64,000 nt of DNA from Streptomyces rugosispiralis (GTDB lineage: Bacteria > Actinomycetota > Actinomycetes > Streptomycetales > Streptomycetaceae), in contig NZ_JANIAA010000026.1 in NCBI RefSeq assembly GCF_024505145.1, forward strand, positions 62,001-126,000, given 5' to 3'. Positions 56,060 through 64,000 of the stretch are shown here, piece by piece. Position 1 is the first letter of the stretch. Each line of letters begins with the position of its first letter. The position numbers and the translations under genes were made by a program. The notes under the pieces were generated by a model. The model saw only the letters and a program-made list of their open reading frames with translations, did not search any database and was not told where the DNA came from.

Positions 56060-59000
56060 CTATGTCCCGGCCCCGGGGAACCCCTCCGCGACCAGGGCGG
56101 CGAGGTCGATGTAGGCGTCGAGGGTTCTGGACGCGAGCCGTTGGAGGTCGATTTCGCCCCGGGATGCCAGATGCTCGTCGTACGGCACCACGGCCACACC
56201 GCGGCAGCGTTCCCGGAACGTCGCCGCGAGGCCCTCGTAGTGATCGGTCCAGGGCACGTCGTGCGACATGTTGATCACGGTGATGGCGCGTCCCACCAGG
56301 TCCGCGTGAGCGTCCTCGGCCAGCCGGTCCAGGGCGGTGTGCGCGCTCCTCATGTGCTCCACCGAGGGAGTGGTGACGACGATCAGCTGATCGGCGAGGT
56401 CGAGGATCCCCCGCATGCTGCTGTGGAGTGCGCCGGTGTCCGAGTCGCTGAGGACGATCGGGTAGTGCGGCGCCAGAAGGGCCATGACGCGGCGGTACTC
56501 CATGTCGTCGATCGGGGCCGCCCGGCCCACGAGAGTGATCGGGGTGTCGTCTCCGGGGAGGACCTGGAGCCCGGAGGGCAGCCGGGAGGTGAAGCGCCGG
56601 ATGGAGTCGGCGTCGTCGCCGGTGAGGCCCGCGCGGGCCAGCTCGTGGACGGTCCCCTCGGAGCGGGCCCCGACCCGGCGGCTGAGGGTGTCACCGCCGG
56701 GCATCGCGTCCACCGCGATGACCTCGTCCTGGCGCTCGCCCGCGAGGACCGCGCCCAGGGCGAGGGTCGTGACCGTGCGCCCGGCACTCACGGGGCGGCT
56801 GATCACCGCGATGCGGTGGCAGGACGGCAGCGGCGTACGGATGAGATCCAGCTTGCGCTGTCGCTGCTCCGCCCTGGCCGACCGCCCGCCGAGCCCCACG
56901 AGCGCCGCCAGGCGCGAGCGGGTGGAGCGAGGGGGCCGCGGCGGCTCGGGAGCGGTCGTGGGGGCGGGCCCGGTGTCCGGTGTCTCGTCCGGAGGCGAGG
57001 GCGGGGCCGAGGCCTCGGCTTCGGCCTCGTACGACGTATGGGCCAAGGTCGGCACGGGCGGCAGACACTGGACGAGGACGTCCGCCACCCGGCCCGCCGA
57101 GGGTCGCCTGCTCGGCCGGTCGTCCAGACAGGCGGAGATGATCGAGATGAGCTGGGGTTCGCGCCATACGGCGTCCGTTTGGGAGAGCTGAGCGGTCGGC
57201 TGTGCGTCGCTCAGGGCGCGGAGGATCTCGCCCAGGGCGTAGACGTTGTCCGCGTCGGTGGGGGCTTTCGGACGGCGGTCGTTGATGCTCGCGTCGGTCC
57301 AGCCGATGAGTTTCACCGTACGGCCGAGGACCAGCACGGTGTCCGCCGTAAGGGTCCCGAGAACGACGCCCTTGAGCGAGCACATGTTCACCGCCTCGGC
57401 GATGCGGAGGCCGATGGTGGCGGCGTACACGGCGTCCAGCCGGGGTGAGCCGTCGGGCCTCCGGCCCAGGAGCGTGGACAGCGGTGGGGCGGGTGAGCCG
57501 TCGGGCAGGTGGATGAACTCCTGCGTGAGCCATGGGGGGGCGAGGGAGGAAGCGTCGGCGAAGAGCCGTGGCGCGTAGTGCCCGGCCATCCGCCGCAGCG
57601 CCTCCGCCTCGGTCCGCAGTTCCCGATTCGCTCCCTCGGCGGTGCGGATCACCACCTGCCCCCTGGGATCGTGTGCCGCACGGGCCAGATAGACGCTGTA
57701 CCCCCGGCTGCCGCCCAGCCTGCGGTGGGCCCGGTACCGGTCGAACGACGGCAGGCCGCCCTCCGGCTCCGCGCGGGGGGCGTCGGCGGGGTCGGACGCC
57801 GCCGACGGGGGCGGTGTCGTGGACAGATCCGTGCCGCACCCTTCGCAGAAGCGGTCGTACCGTTCCAGCGGATTGCCGCACAGCGCGCAGGCGGTGGAGT
57901 CCCCGGGGCGCGGCAGTGGGCGCCGGGCGCGGGCATAAGGCGGCCCGGCGTCCGGGCGGAAGTCCATGAGGAATTCCCAGATCCCGCGCGCCGTGTGGCG
58001 GCGGGGGTTCTCCCGGCACGCCATCACCATGGCGCGGAGCGGTTCCCAGACGGCGCCGCTCCAGCGCGGCATGAAATACAGCCCCGGGGCGGGATGACGC
58101 GTCTGTGCCCCGCCGCCGAGGCACAGCAGGATGTCGCCCAGCGCACCGACGACTTCCCCGGAGGTCGGCGGGCGGCCACCGGCGGACGCCGGGGACGGCG
58201 TCCCGTCGATGGCGGACGACGACCAGCCGGTCAGGAGGATGTCCTCACCGGCGATATGCACGGTGCTGATGCCGAGGTCGCCGTGCACCATCCCCACGTC
58301 CTCGGAGATCCGCACCGCGTCCGCGACCTTGCGGGCGAGCGCGAGGGCGGTATGCCCGTCCCAGCGCTCGGGGCTGGTGAGGAGGGTGTCGTCCAGCCGG
58401 TTCCCCCACCGCTCGGCGTCGCCGCGCAGGACGAAGTCCAGCCGTTCCCCGATGAGGGGTTCTTCCGCGACCCACGGAACGTCGTCGGTCAGCCCCTCGC
58501 GCAGCACGCGGCGGGCGTAGCGGCCGTCCATCCGGCGCAGCGCCTCCGCCTCCACCGCCAGCAGATCGGCGTCCCGCTGGTCGCGCACATGCCGGGCCAC
58601 CTGGACGATGGCCTCCGCGCCGTATGCGTCCCGGCCCAGATACGGAGTGAGCCGCGCTCCCGGTGGTCCGGCCATCGTCAGCCGGTACGGACCGATGGTG
58701 CGTGGATCTCTGGACTCCAGGCGGCGCCACTGCTCCGCCGCCGTACGGGTCGTGAACGCCGACGACAGCGATGTGGCCCCCAGCCGGGCCGCCAGCCGTC
58801 GCTCCACCGTGCTGAAGGGGCGGGCGCCGGGCGGGAGCCGGTCGCTGCCGCCCGGGTCGGCCAGCCAGGCCGGGAAGTCGGGGGAGCGGCCCGCCAGTTG
58901 CTCGAGACGACGGCCGATCAGGCGGCTGGTCGCGACCAGCTCCGCCAGCGGCACCGCGCCCAGCAGCGCCCGCTGGGCCGCGTCGGTGAAGGTGAAGGGG

Positions 59001-60703
59001 CGGTGTTCGGGCGGCAGCGGGTCCGCACCCGCAGAGGCGGGCGGTTCGACGGGGTGCATCAGCCCGCCCAGGAACACCTCGGCCAGCCGTCCGGTGTCGG
59101 TACGGCCGTCCACCGCCTTCTGCACCATCCGCATCACCGGCACCGGCAGCGGGGCCACGGCGGCGAGATGGGCCGCCAGCCGGTACGCCTCCGGGGACGC
59201 CGCGTCCCGGAACCGCTGGACGCGGCCGAGCTCATCGGCCGGGGCGTAGATGGCGGCGGGGGCGGGGGCGGCGGCCGGGCCGGGGGCGGCGGCCGGGGCG
59301 GTGCGGGGGCCGTCGCGCGGGCGGTCGCGCGGGCCCTCACGCGGGCCCTCACGCGGCGGGACCAGCAGCGGGAGGACCGCCGTACCGCTCGCGGAGGCGA
59401 TCAGCCGGGCCCAGTCGGCCAGCGGCCCGGCGTCCGGCTCCAGCACCGGAACCGGCACCCCCGCGAAACGCGCCAGGGCGGCGGGCAGCACCGGATCCGC
59501 GACCGTCCAGTCCGCATTGGCCGAGCCCGGTCTGCGGGTGCGCACCTGCCAGCGCCGCGTCCGGATCCCGGAGCCCTCCCACAGCCGGGGCGGCAGCGCG
59601 TGCACCACCGCCGTGGGGCCGAGCCCCGCCCAGCGCGCCAGCACCTGGCCCATCCGCCCGTCCCGCCACGCCGCGCCCACCCCATCGCTCACCACGAGCA
59701 CCAGCGTGTGCCCGGAGGGGTCCGAGAGCGCCGTCGTGGGCAGCAGGGGCGCCTCCGGGGCGTACGGGCGGGCGCGCAGCGCGGGGGCGCCACCGCCGCG
59801 CGTGTGCAGGCCCAGCACCCGTACGACGCGGAAGGCGCCCGAGCGCTGCAGTACGGTGCGCAGCTCGACGGCGAGCCGCCGCCACAGCAGCATCGACATG
59901 CCGTCGTCGATGACGAGCGCGAGATCGAGCCAGCGTTCGCGGGCGGGGCGGGTCACCACGTCCGGCAGACCCGTCTCGGCGAGCGCCGTGGCGGTGGCGG
60001 CCTCGTCGAACTCCCGCTTGAGCGGATTGGGGCGGTGCTGTTTGAGCGGCCGCAGGGCACGGCCGATGGAGAGCTCCTGGTGCAGCGCCTTGTCCTCGGG
60101 TACGCGCAGGGGCAGCGCACGCCGCGCGTCCGGAGGCGCGCCCTCGGCGTACTTCGCGCCCTCCGCACCGGGCGCCTGGCTTCCGCCGTACAGACCGCGC
60201 AGCCGCTGATCGCCACCGCGCGGGGTCCGGGCGGGGCGCTGCTCAGGCGAGTCGTCCGGCCGCCCCTCGGCGGGGGCGGACGGCCGGGCGCCGGGCTCGC
60301 TGCCGTTGGCCTGCGCGGTACCGGCGGACGCGGTTGGCTGGTCGGCCCGCTGACCGAACGCGGGCGGCGAGGCCGAAGCCGAGGCCGAGGTCGAGGTCGT
60401 GGGACTCGTGGGACGGGGGGCGGGCATGGGGCGCGTGGCGGGCGGCGCCGCCCCGCCGCGCGTCACCGCGAGGGCCAGGGGCGCCCGCTCCGCGCCGTCC
60501 TCGGGCAGCCGTCCGGCCAGCCAGAGCGCGTCGAGCAGCTCCTCCCCGGACAGCTCGAGCCCACTGGAGGCGAGGACCGCGACCACCTTGTCAAGCCGCC
60601 CCAGCCGCGTGGCGTCGCCTTGCCCGGCGCGGCCTTGCCCGGCGCGGCCTTGCCCGGTGTCGCCTTGCCCGGCCCCGCCTCGCTCGGCGTCCCCCCGGCT
60701 CAC
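56060..60703 (-). CDS. SAV_2336-type vWA / pseudokinase / MinD-like fusion protein
   Basis: This 1547-residue protein starts at GTG 60703. After a GQGRAGQ repeat comes the SAV_2336-type N-terminal helix (LDKVVAVLASSGLELSGEEL) and a Pro/Ala-rich linker. About 257-381 is a vWA-like domain (WLDLALVIDDGMSMLLWRRL, TLVLVVSDGVGAAWRDG) with an imperfect metal site. About 488-634 is a helical adaptor. About 667-914 is a kinase-like domain with MVHGDLGISTVHI, where HGDL replaces HRD and ILLTGW replaces DFG. About 935-960 is a CxxC...CxxC zinc ribbon. About 984-1214 is a second, more degenerate kinase-like domain. About 1296-1547 is a MinD/ParA-like domain (HRIAVISRPVSAGRTVTTLA) in which the KGGVGKTT P-loop has become SAGRTVTT; IAVDAMPGGDTL and IVLSDSDTGALH are kept. 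It is the vWA partner of the adjacent MoxR ATPase and VMAP protease. Confidence 0.78.
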   Translation of the reverse strand: MSRGDAERGGAGQGDTGQGRAGQGRAGQGDATRLGRLDKVVAVLASSGLELSGEELLDALWLAGRLPEDGAERAPLALAVTRGGAAPPATRPMPAPRPTSPTTSTSASASASPPAFGQRADQPTASAGTAQANGSEPGARPSAPAEGRPDDSPEQRPARTPRGGDQRLRGLYGGSQAPGAEGAKYAEGAPPDARRALPLRVPEDKALHQELSIGRALRPLKQHRPNPLKREFDEAATATALAETGLPDVVTRPARERWLDLALVIDDGMSMLLWRRLAVELRTVLQRSGAFRVVRVLGLHTRGGGAPALRARPYAPEAPLLPTTALSDPSGHTLVLVVSDGVGAAWRDGRMGQVLARWAGLGPTAVVHALPPRLWEGSGIRTRRWQVRTRRPGSANADWTVADPVLPAALARFAGVPVPVLEPDAGPLADWARLIASASGTAVLPLLVPPREGPREGPRDRPRDGPRTAPAAAPGPAAAPAPAAIYAPADELGRVQRFRDAASPEAYRLAAHLAAVAPLPVPVMRMVQKAVDGRTDTGRLAEVFLGGLMHPVEPPASAGADPLPPEHRPFTFTDAAQRALLGAVPLAELVATSRLIGRRLEQLAGRSPDFPAWLADPGGSDRLPPGARPFSTVERRLAARLGATSLSSAFTTRTAAEQWRRLESRDPRTIGPYRLTMAGPPGARLTPYLGRDAYGAEAIVQVARHVRDQRDADLLAVEAEALRRMDGRYARRVLREGLTDDVPWVAEEPLIGERLDFVLRGDAERWGNRLDDTLLTSPERWDGHTALALARKVADAVRISEDVGMVHGDLGISTVHIAGEDILLTGWSSSAIDGTPSPASAGGRPPTSGEVVGALGDILLCLGGGAQTRHPAPGLYFMPRWSGAVWEPLRAMVMACRENPRRHTARGIWEFLMDFRPDAGPPYARARRPLPRPGDSTACALCGNPLERYDRFCEGCGTDLSTTPPPSAASDPADAPRAEPEGGLPSFDRYRAHRRLGGSRGYSVYLARAAHDPRGQVVIRTAEGANRELRTEAEALRRMAGHYAPRLFADASSLAPPWLTQEFIHLPDGSPAPPLSTLLGRRPDGSPRLDAVYAATIGLRIAEAVNMCSLKGVVLGTLTADTVLVLGRTVKLIGWTDASINDRRPKAPTDADNVYALGEILRALSDAQPTAQLSQTDAVWREPQLISIISACLDDRPSRRPSAGRVADVLVQCLPPVPTLAHTSYEAEAEASAPPSPPDETPDTGPAPTTAPEPPRPPRSTRSRLAALVGLGGRSARAEQRQRKLDLIRTPLPSCHRIAVISRPVSAGRTVTTLALGAVLAGERQDEVIAVDAMPGGDTLSRRVGARSEGTVHELARAGLTGDDADSIRRFTSRLPSGLQVLPGDDTPITLVGRAAPIDDMEYRRVMALLAPHYPIVLSDSDTGALHSSMRGILDLADQLIVVTTPSVEHMRSAHTALDRLAEDAHADLVGRAITVINMSHDVPWTDHYEGLAATFRERCRGVAVVPYDEHLASRGEIDLQRLASRTLDAYIDLAALVAEGFPGAGT

Positions 60704-60706
60704 GGG

Positions 60707-61732
60707 TTACACCGCCCCGCCCAGCCGGTGCAGCACCGCTTCCAGTAGGCCGTCCGCCGTCACGTCCATGCCGCCCGCCCGCAGGAACACGGCGTTCAGC
60801 AGTTGGTCGGTCGCCAGCTCGCGGGCTGCCCGGCGGCGGAGGAAGGCGTCCAGCAGCTGATCGACGTCCTCCAGCGCGTCGTCGCCCAGATGCGCGGTGA
60901 CGATCGCCCGCAGCCGCGACTCGTCGGGGGTGGGCAGTTCCAGCCGGACACAGCGGCGGAGGAAGGCGGGCGGGAAGTCGCGCTCACCGTTGCTGGTGAT
61001 CACCACGACCGGGAACTCCTCGCACACCAGCCGGCCCCGCCGCACCGTGGCCCGCTCGCCCGCCCGCTCGGTGAGCACCTCCACCACCGACTGCTCCTCC
61101 GGCAGCCGGGCCAGCTCGGGGATCTCGAACTCGCCCTCCTCGAAGACGGTCAGCAGGTCGTTCGGCAGGTCCACATCGCCCTTGTCGAGCTCGTCGACGA
61201 GCAGCACCCGGGGGCGTCCGCCCGGCACCAGCGCGGTGCCCAGCGGCCCGAGCCGTACGAAAGTGCCGATGTCGGGCTCGGCCTCGCCACGGTCGCGGGT
61301 CAGGGCCGTCTCGCGCAGCCGCCCGATCGCGTCGTAGCGGTAGAGCGCGTCCTGCACGGTGGAACGGCTGTTGACCGGCCAGCGCAGCACCTCGCCCAGG
61401 TCCATCTCATGCGCGATCGCCCGCGCGAGCGAGGACTTGCCGGTGCCGGGGCTGCCGGTGACGAGCAGCGGACGCCGCAGATGGAGGGCCGCGTTGACCA
61501 CGTCCGCGTGTTCGGGCCCGATCAGATACGGTGCCGGGCGCGCCGGACCGGACGGCGCCCGCTCCCCGGCGGGGACCTCCCGCTCCCCGGCGGGGACCTC
61601 CCCCTCCCCGGCGGGAACCTCCCGCTCCCCGGCGCCGAAGCGGCGCCACGGCGGGGCGGGTGGCATCTCCACATGCCGGGGCACACCGTCCCCCCGGAAC
61701 AGCCGCCAGCCGGGCTCTTCCCGCGGATTCAT
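60707..61732 (-). CDS. MoxR-type AAA+ ATPase of conflict system
   Basis: This 341-residue protein starts at ATG 61732, 7 nt after GAGGGAGG. The N-terminus has a 7-residue repeat (VPAGERE/VPAGEGE, from 21-bp DNA units at about 61565-61635). The AAA+ core has Walker A LLVTGSPGTGKSSLARAIAH, Walker B RPRVLLVDELDKGDVDLPND, sensor 1 FPVVVITSNGERDFPPAFLR and an arginine-finger region LRRCVRLELPTPDESRLRAI. MoxR ATPases remodel vWA-domain partners. Only 3 nt separate its stop from the GTG of the vWA-containing gene downstream, and the VMAP protease gene is upstream: the ternary arrangement of a vWA-MoxR-VMAP conflict system. Confidence 0.9.
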   Translation of the reverse strand: MNPREEPGWRLFRGDGVPRHVEMPPAPPWRRFGAGEREVPAGEGEVPAGEREVPAGERAPSGPARPAPYLIGPEHADVVNAALHLRRPLLVTGSPGTGKSSLARAIAHEMDLGEVLRWPVNSRSTVQDALYRYDAIGRLRETALTRDRGEAEPDIGTFVRLGPLGTALVPGGRPRVLLVDELDKGDVDLPNDLLTVFEEGEFEIPELARLPEEQSVVEVLTERAGERATVRRGRLVCEEFPVVVITSNGERDFPPAFLRRCVRLELPTPDESRLRAIVTAHLGDDALEDVDQLLDAFLRRRAARELATDQLLNAVFLRAGGMDVTADGLLEAVLHRLGGAV

Positions 61733-61783
61733 CGGGGAACCTCCCTCTCGGCCCGCCTCAGCGGACATCGCGCGCCTCCTGCC

Positions 61784-61813
61784 GTCTCGTCACGTCTCGT
61801 CATGTCTCGTCAC
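61784..61813. repeat. three 10-bp tandem repeats upstream of the MoxR gene
   Basis: GTCTCGTCAC, GTCTCGTCAT and GTCTCGTCAC follow each other in the 111-bp gap between the VMAP and MoxR genes, with a fourth diverged copy after them. Confidence 0.7.
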
Positions 61814-61843
61814 CATGTCTCACCGCCGCCGCGGATCCCACCG

Positions 61844-64000
61844 TCACTCCGTGGGGTCCACAAGGTCCAGCCGTGGCAGCGCCCGCCCGGCATCGGCCCA
61901 GGCGAGCACCGGTCGCCCGGGGTACTCGTCGGGCCGCTGTAGGGTCTTCGTGCGGTAGATCCGTACCGCCTCGGGCAGTTCACGGGTGCGCGCCCCCGCC
62001 GCGTGGCGCACGGCCGGGGACCCCTGCTCCCCGCTGCGGTCCCACAGCACCACCGGAACGCCCGCGGCCAGACACATCTGCACCACGTCGGTGCGCCAGT
62101 GGGCCGCCACATCGACGGTGACCCGGGCGGTGAGCCGTTCCATGAGCAGACCGCACACCGCCTCCGGGTCCGGGGCCGTGGCGTCGTCGATGTGCACGGG
62201 CTCCTCGGCCTCCAACTGCGCCCAGCGCCCCCGCCACTGGTCCAGCATCGTGCCGCCGTTCAGCTCCCGCAGTTCGGGGCAGTTGACGACCAGGGGGTAC
62301 GGGGTGCCGAGCCGGATGGGGAGCACCGCTCCCGGACCCGCGGCCTTCCAGCGGTCCACGGGCACCTCCAGGGCGTCCCGGTCCACGATCAGTTCGATGA
62401 CGGGCCGCGGCCCCGAGGGGTCGGGGCGGCGCAGCGCGCCCACGGCGGCGAAGATCTCCTGGGCCACCTCCTGCGCGCCGCGCGGCCGTTCACTGTCGTC
62501 CGACACCTGGCGCAGCCCGTCCCCGTCGTCGCACCACAGCCGCAGCCGGTAGCGCTCCGGCTCTTCCTCCCGCGCGGCAACCGGTGCGCCGCCGGGTGCG
62601 CTGCCGGGTGCGCAGCCCGGCGCGTCGCCCGGCGCGGCCCCGCAGCGGTCCAGCTTCGCCACGACGCGGGGCGCGGGGCCCCGGGAGGCGTTCCGGGCCC
62701 ACTGCTCGGCGTCGTGGCGGCGGTCCAGCAGGGCGGCGTCATGGACGCCGAGACGGCGGGCGACCGCCGCGTTCCACCGGCGCAGGGCGGCGCGCTGCTC
62801 CGCCGGGCAACATCCGGCGGCCACGAACTCCACGGCCCGTAGCAGGCCCGGCACGGCGGGCATGACCCCGTCGTCGGCCGCCGAGCTGTCCCCGTGCAGC
62901 CCCTCCACATGGGCGATCAGCGCCTCGAACCGCCCGCCGAAGCCGTCTCCGCCGCCGACACCATTGCCACCGCCGACGCCGCCCCTGACGCCCCCGACAC
63001 CCCCGAAGCCGTCTCCCCCGTCGTCCCGATCACGGCCCTGGTGACCGTCACCGCCGGTCAGCAGCGCCGCGGGCAGGGCCGCCAGCGGCAGGGCCGCCCG
63101 TACGGCACCGGGGACACCGGCCGCGGCGGCCGCGGGCAGGGCGCGCAGTTGGACCAGCAGCCGCTCGTGCTCACCCGGCGAGAGCAGCTTGGGCAGCCCG
63201 CAGCGGCGCCCGATGGCGAGGAGGTCGTCGGCCACCGGGCCCGCCGTGGAGCGCACCGCCTCGACCAGCGCGGGCAGCGCACGCCCCTGGGTGAGCAGCA
63301 GATGGGCGAACTCCTCGGCGGAGGGCACGCCGTCCGCGCGATGGCCGAGGCCGCACTGCCGGGCGACCGTACGGCAGCAGCGGACCCAGCCCTCGGACAG
63401 CGGCAGCGGCCCGTCCAGCAGGGCGACCAGCTCGGCGTAGGCGGGGTGGTCGCGCACGTCCTCCGCGGGCTGCCGGGGCAGCAGATGGCCCGCCCCGGCG
63501 TCGTCCAGCTCCCGTGTCACGCGCTGCCAGGGGATCCCCCAGGCGCGGCGCAGCGTCCCCTGGACGCGGAGCTTGGCCGTCACGAGCCCGACGACGGCGC
63601 CCTCCTCGTTGGACCACAACGGGCCGCCGCTGTAGGCGGGTTCGATGTTCAGGGCGCGCTCGGCCCCGTCGAAGTAGCCGAACCGCCCGTCGCACGCGCT
63701 CACTTCGGCGTCGGCGAACACCCCCGGCTCACCGCTGCCGTGCCAGGCCCGTACGAGCTGCCGCTTGGCCATCGGGTGCCAGCGCGGCGGCTCGATCGCG
63801 GGCGGCAGGGCCCCGTTCAGCCGCAGGACGGCGAGGTCGCCGTTCCACTCGAAGGCGCCCAGGCCGCCGTCGTCGGTCCGGGGCGGTATCCAGACAGTCA
63901 GCTCGGCGTGGGCCTCGACGGTGTGCTCCGGTCCGTGGAGCCGTACGGGCACGGCGATCGGGCCCGGGTGATCCGGGGCCAGCATGTCGTTTCCCAGCGC
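61844..64000 (-). CDS. trypsin-like protease fused to VMAP-type C-terminal region, partial
   Basis: The frame is open to the right edge, so the real start is probably outside; the first ATG inside is at 63985 (713 residues to the stop). Residues to ~170 keep the second half of a trypsin-like fold: FEWNGDLAVLRLNG with the Asp of the triad, and ALNIEPAYSGGPLWSNEEGA VVGLVTAKLR with the nucleophile Ser in YSGGP. A helical middle section follows (HPAYAELVALLDGPLPLSEG; FEALIAHVEGLHGDSSAADD, VEFVAAGCCPAEQRAALRRW) with a Gly-rich insert. The C-terminal ~220 residues match the VMAP-C (vWA-MoxR-associated protein) pattern: RPVIELIVDRDALEVPVDRW, VLPIRLGTPYPLVVNCPELR, VPVVLWDRSG, RPVLAWADAG. It is probably the effector/sensor of the ternary system with the two genes downstream. 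Confidence 0.8.
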   Translation of the reverse strand, partial: ALGNDMLAPDHPGPIAVPVRLHGPEHTVEAHAELTVWIPPRTDDGGLGAFEWNGDLAVLRLNGALPPAIEPPRWHPMAKRQLVRAWHGSGEPGVFADAEVSACDGRFGYFDGAERALNIEPAYSGGPLWSNEEGAVVGLVTAKLRVQGTLRRAWGIPWQRVTRELDDAGAGHLLPRQPAEDVRDHPAYAELVALLDGPLPLSEGWVRCCRTVARQCGLGHRADGVPSAEEFAHLLLTQGRALPALVEAVRSTAGPVADDLLAIGRRCGLPKLLSPGEHERLLVQLRALPAAAAAGVPGAVRAALPLAALPAALLTGGDGHQGRDRDDGGDGFGGVGGVRGGVGGGNGVGGGDGFGGRFEALIAHVEGLHGDSSAADDGVMPAVPGLLRAVEFVAAGCCPAEQRAALRRWNAAVARRLGVHDAALLDRRHDAEQWARNASRGPAPRVVAKLDRCGAAPGDAPGCAPGSAPGGAPVAAREEEPERYRLRLWCDDGDGLRQVSDDSERPRGAQEVAQEIFAAVGALRRPDPSGPRPVIELIVDRDALEVPVDRWKAAGPGAVLPIRLGTPYPLVVNCPELRELNGGTMLDQWRGRWAQLEAEEPVHIDDATAPDPEAVCGLLMERLTARVTVDVAAHWRTDVVQMCLAAGVPVVLWDRSGEQGSPAVRHAAGARTRELPEAVRIYRTKTLQRPDEYPGRPVLAWADAGRALPRLDLVDPTE

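Noticed and set aside
57509..60748. 1079-codon open frame antisense to the vWA/pseudokinase gene
   Set aside because: GC-rich codon bias leaves long antisense frames open. The translation is low-complexity Arg/Gly/Pro/Ala with no domain, while the other strand encodes clear domains.

Overview
The window is chromosomal DNA from a Streptomyces-type actinomycete. The DNA is very GC-rich with G/C-ending codons, rare TTA codons, GTG starts and many 4-nt ATGA/GTGA overlaps. It also carries Streptomyces-typical families (SCO6745, DUF6126, DUF6204, DUF6278, SAV_2336-type proteins, gluABCD-type transporter, F420-dependent oxidoreductase). No rRNA, tRNA, CRISPR or intact insertion sequence was found.

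Left end (1-9.9 kb): a truncated NACHT-type protein with a small overlapping partner leaves the window on the minus strand. It is followed by a DHFR-like reductase and an EF-hand gene remnant. A probable aromatic/keto-acid catabolic cluster follows (MBL hydrolase, LysR, amidohydrolase, BKACE enzyme, aldehyde dehydrogenase, broken MFS transporter, second amidohydrolase). It ends in a small gene graveyard holding the C-terminus of a group II intron maturase and a collapsed zinc-type dehydrogenase.

Middle (9.9-30 kb): SCO6745 protein, AIM24 protein behind unusual tandem repeats, an XRE-cupin/DUF6126 pair with a strong palindromic operator, a secreted RNase Sa-like ribonuclease, 2-keto-3-deoxygluconate kinase plus KDPG aldolase, a secreted PheC-like cyclohexadienyl dehydratase, TetR and HAAS proteins. 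Then comes a GntR-controlled CUT2 sugar ABC transporter followed by a ROK kinase. After it lie an orphan fused PcaL, an MBL hydrolase, exonuclease III and a large secreted GDSL hydrolase.

30-44 kb: glutamate-type ABC transporter operon, secreted CocE-like hydrolase, TetR divergent from a DrrAB-type exporter, secreted gamma-glutamyltransferase, MarR/MFS efflux pair, and a repeat-containing helical protein of unknown function.

44-56 kb: a 0.42-kb nested inverted repeat precedes a complete reductive pyrimidine catabolism-type operon (ureidopropionase, aminotransferase, dihydropyrimidinase, F420 oxidoreductase). An O-methyltransferase with a TTA codon, a DHA2 exporter, an inositol-phosphatase-like enzyme, a phytoene-desaturase-like oxidoreductase and a hydroxymethylbilane synthase follow.

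Right end (56-64 kb): three minus-strand genes form a MoxR/vWA/VMAP-type NTP-dependent conflict (ternary) system. They are a trypsin-like protease fused to a VMAP C-terminal region (running off the window), a MoxR AAA+ ATPase, and a 1547-residue vWA-pseudokinase-zinc ribbon-pseudokinase-MinD-like protein. The fused MinD-like domain with its altered P-loop, and a hemC paralogue 30 bp downstream, make this the most interesting part of the window.
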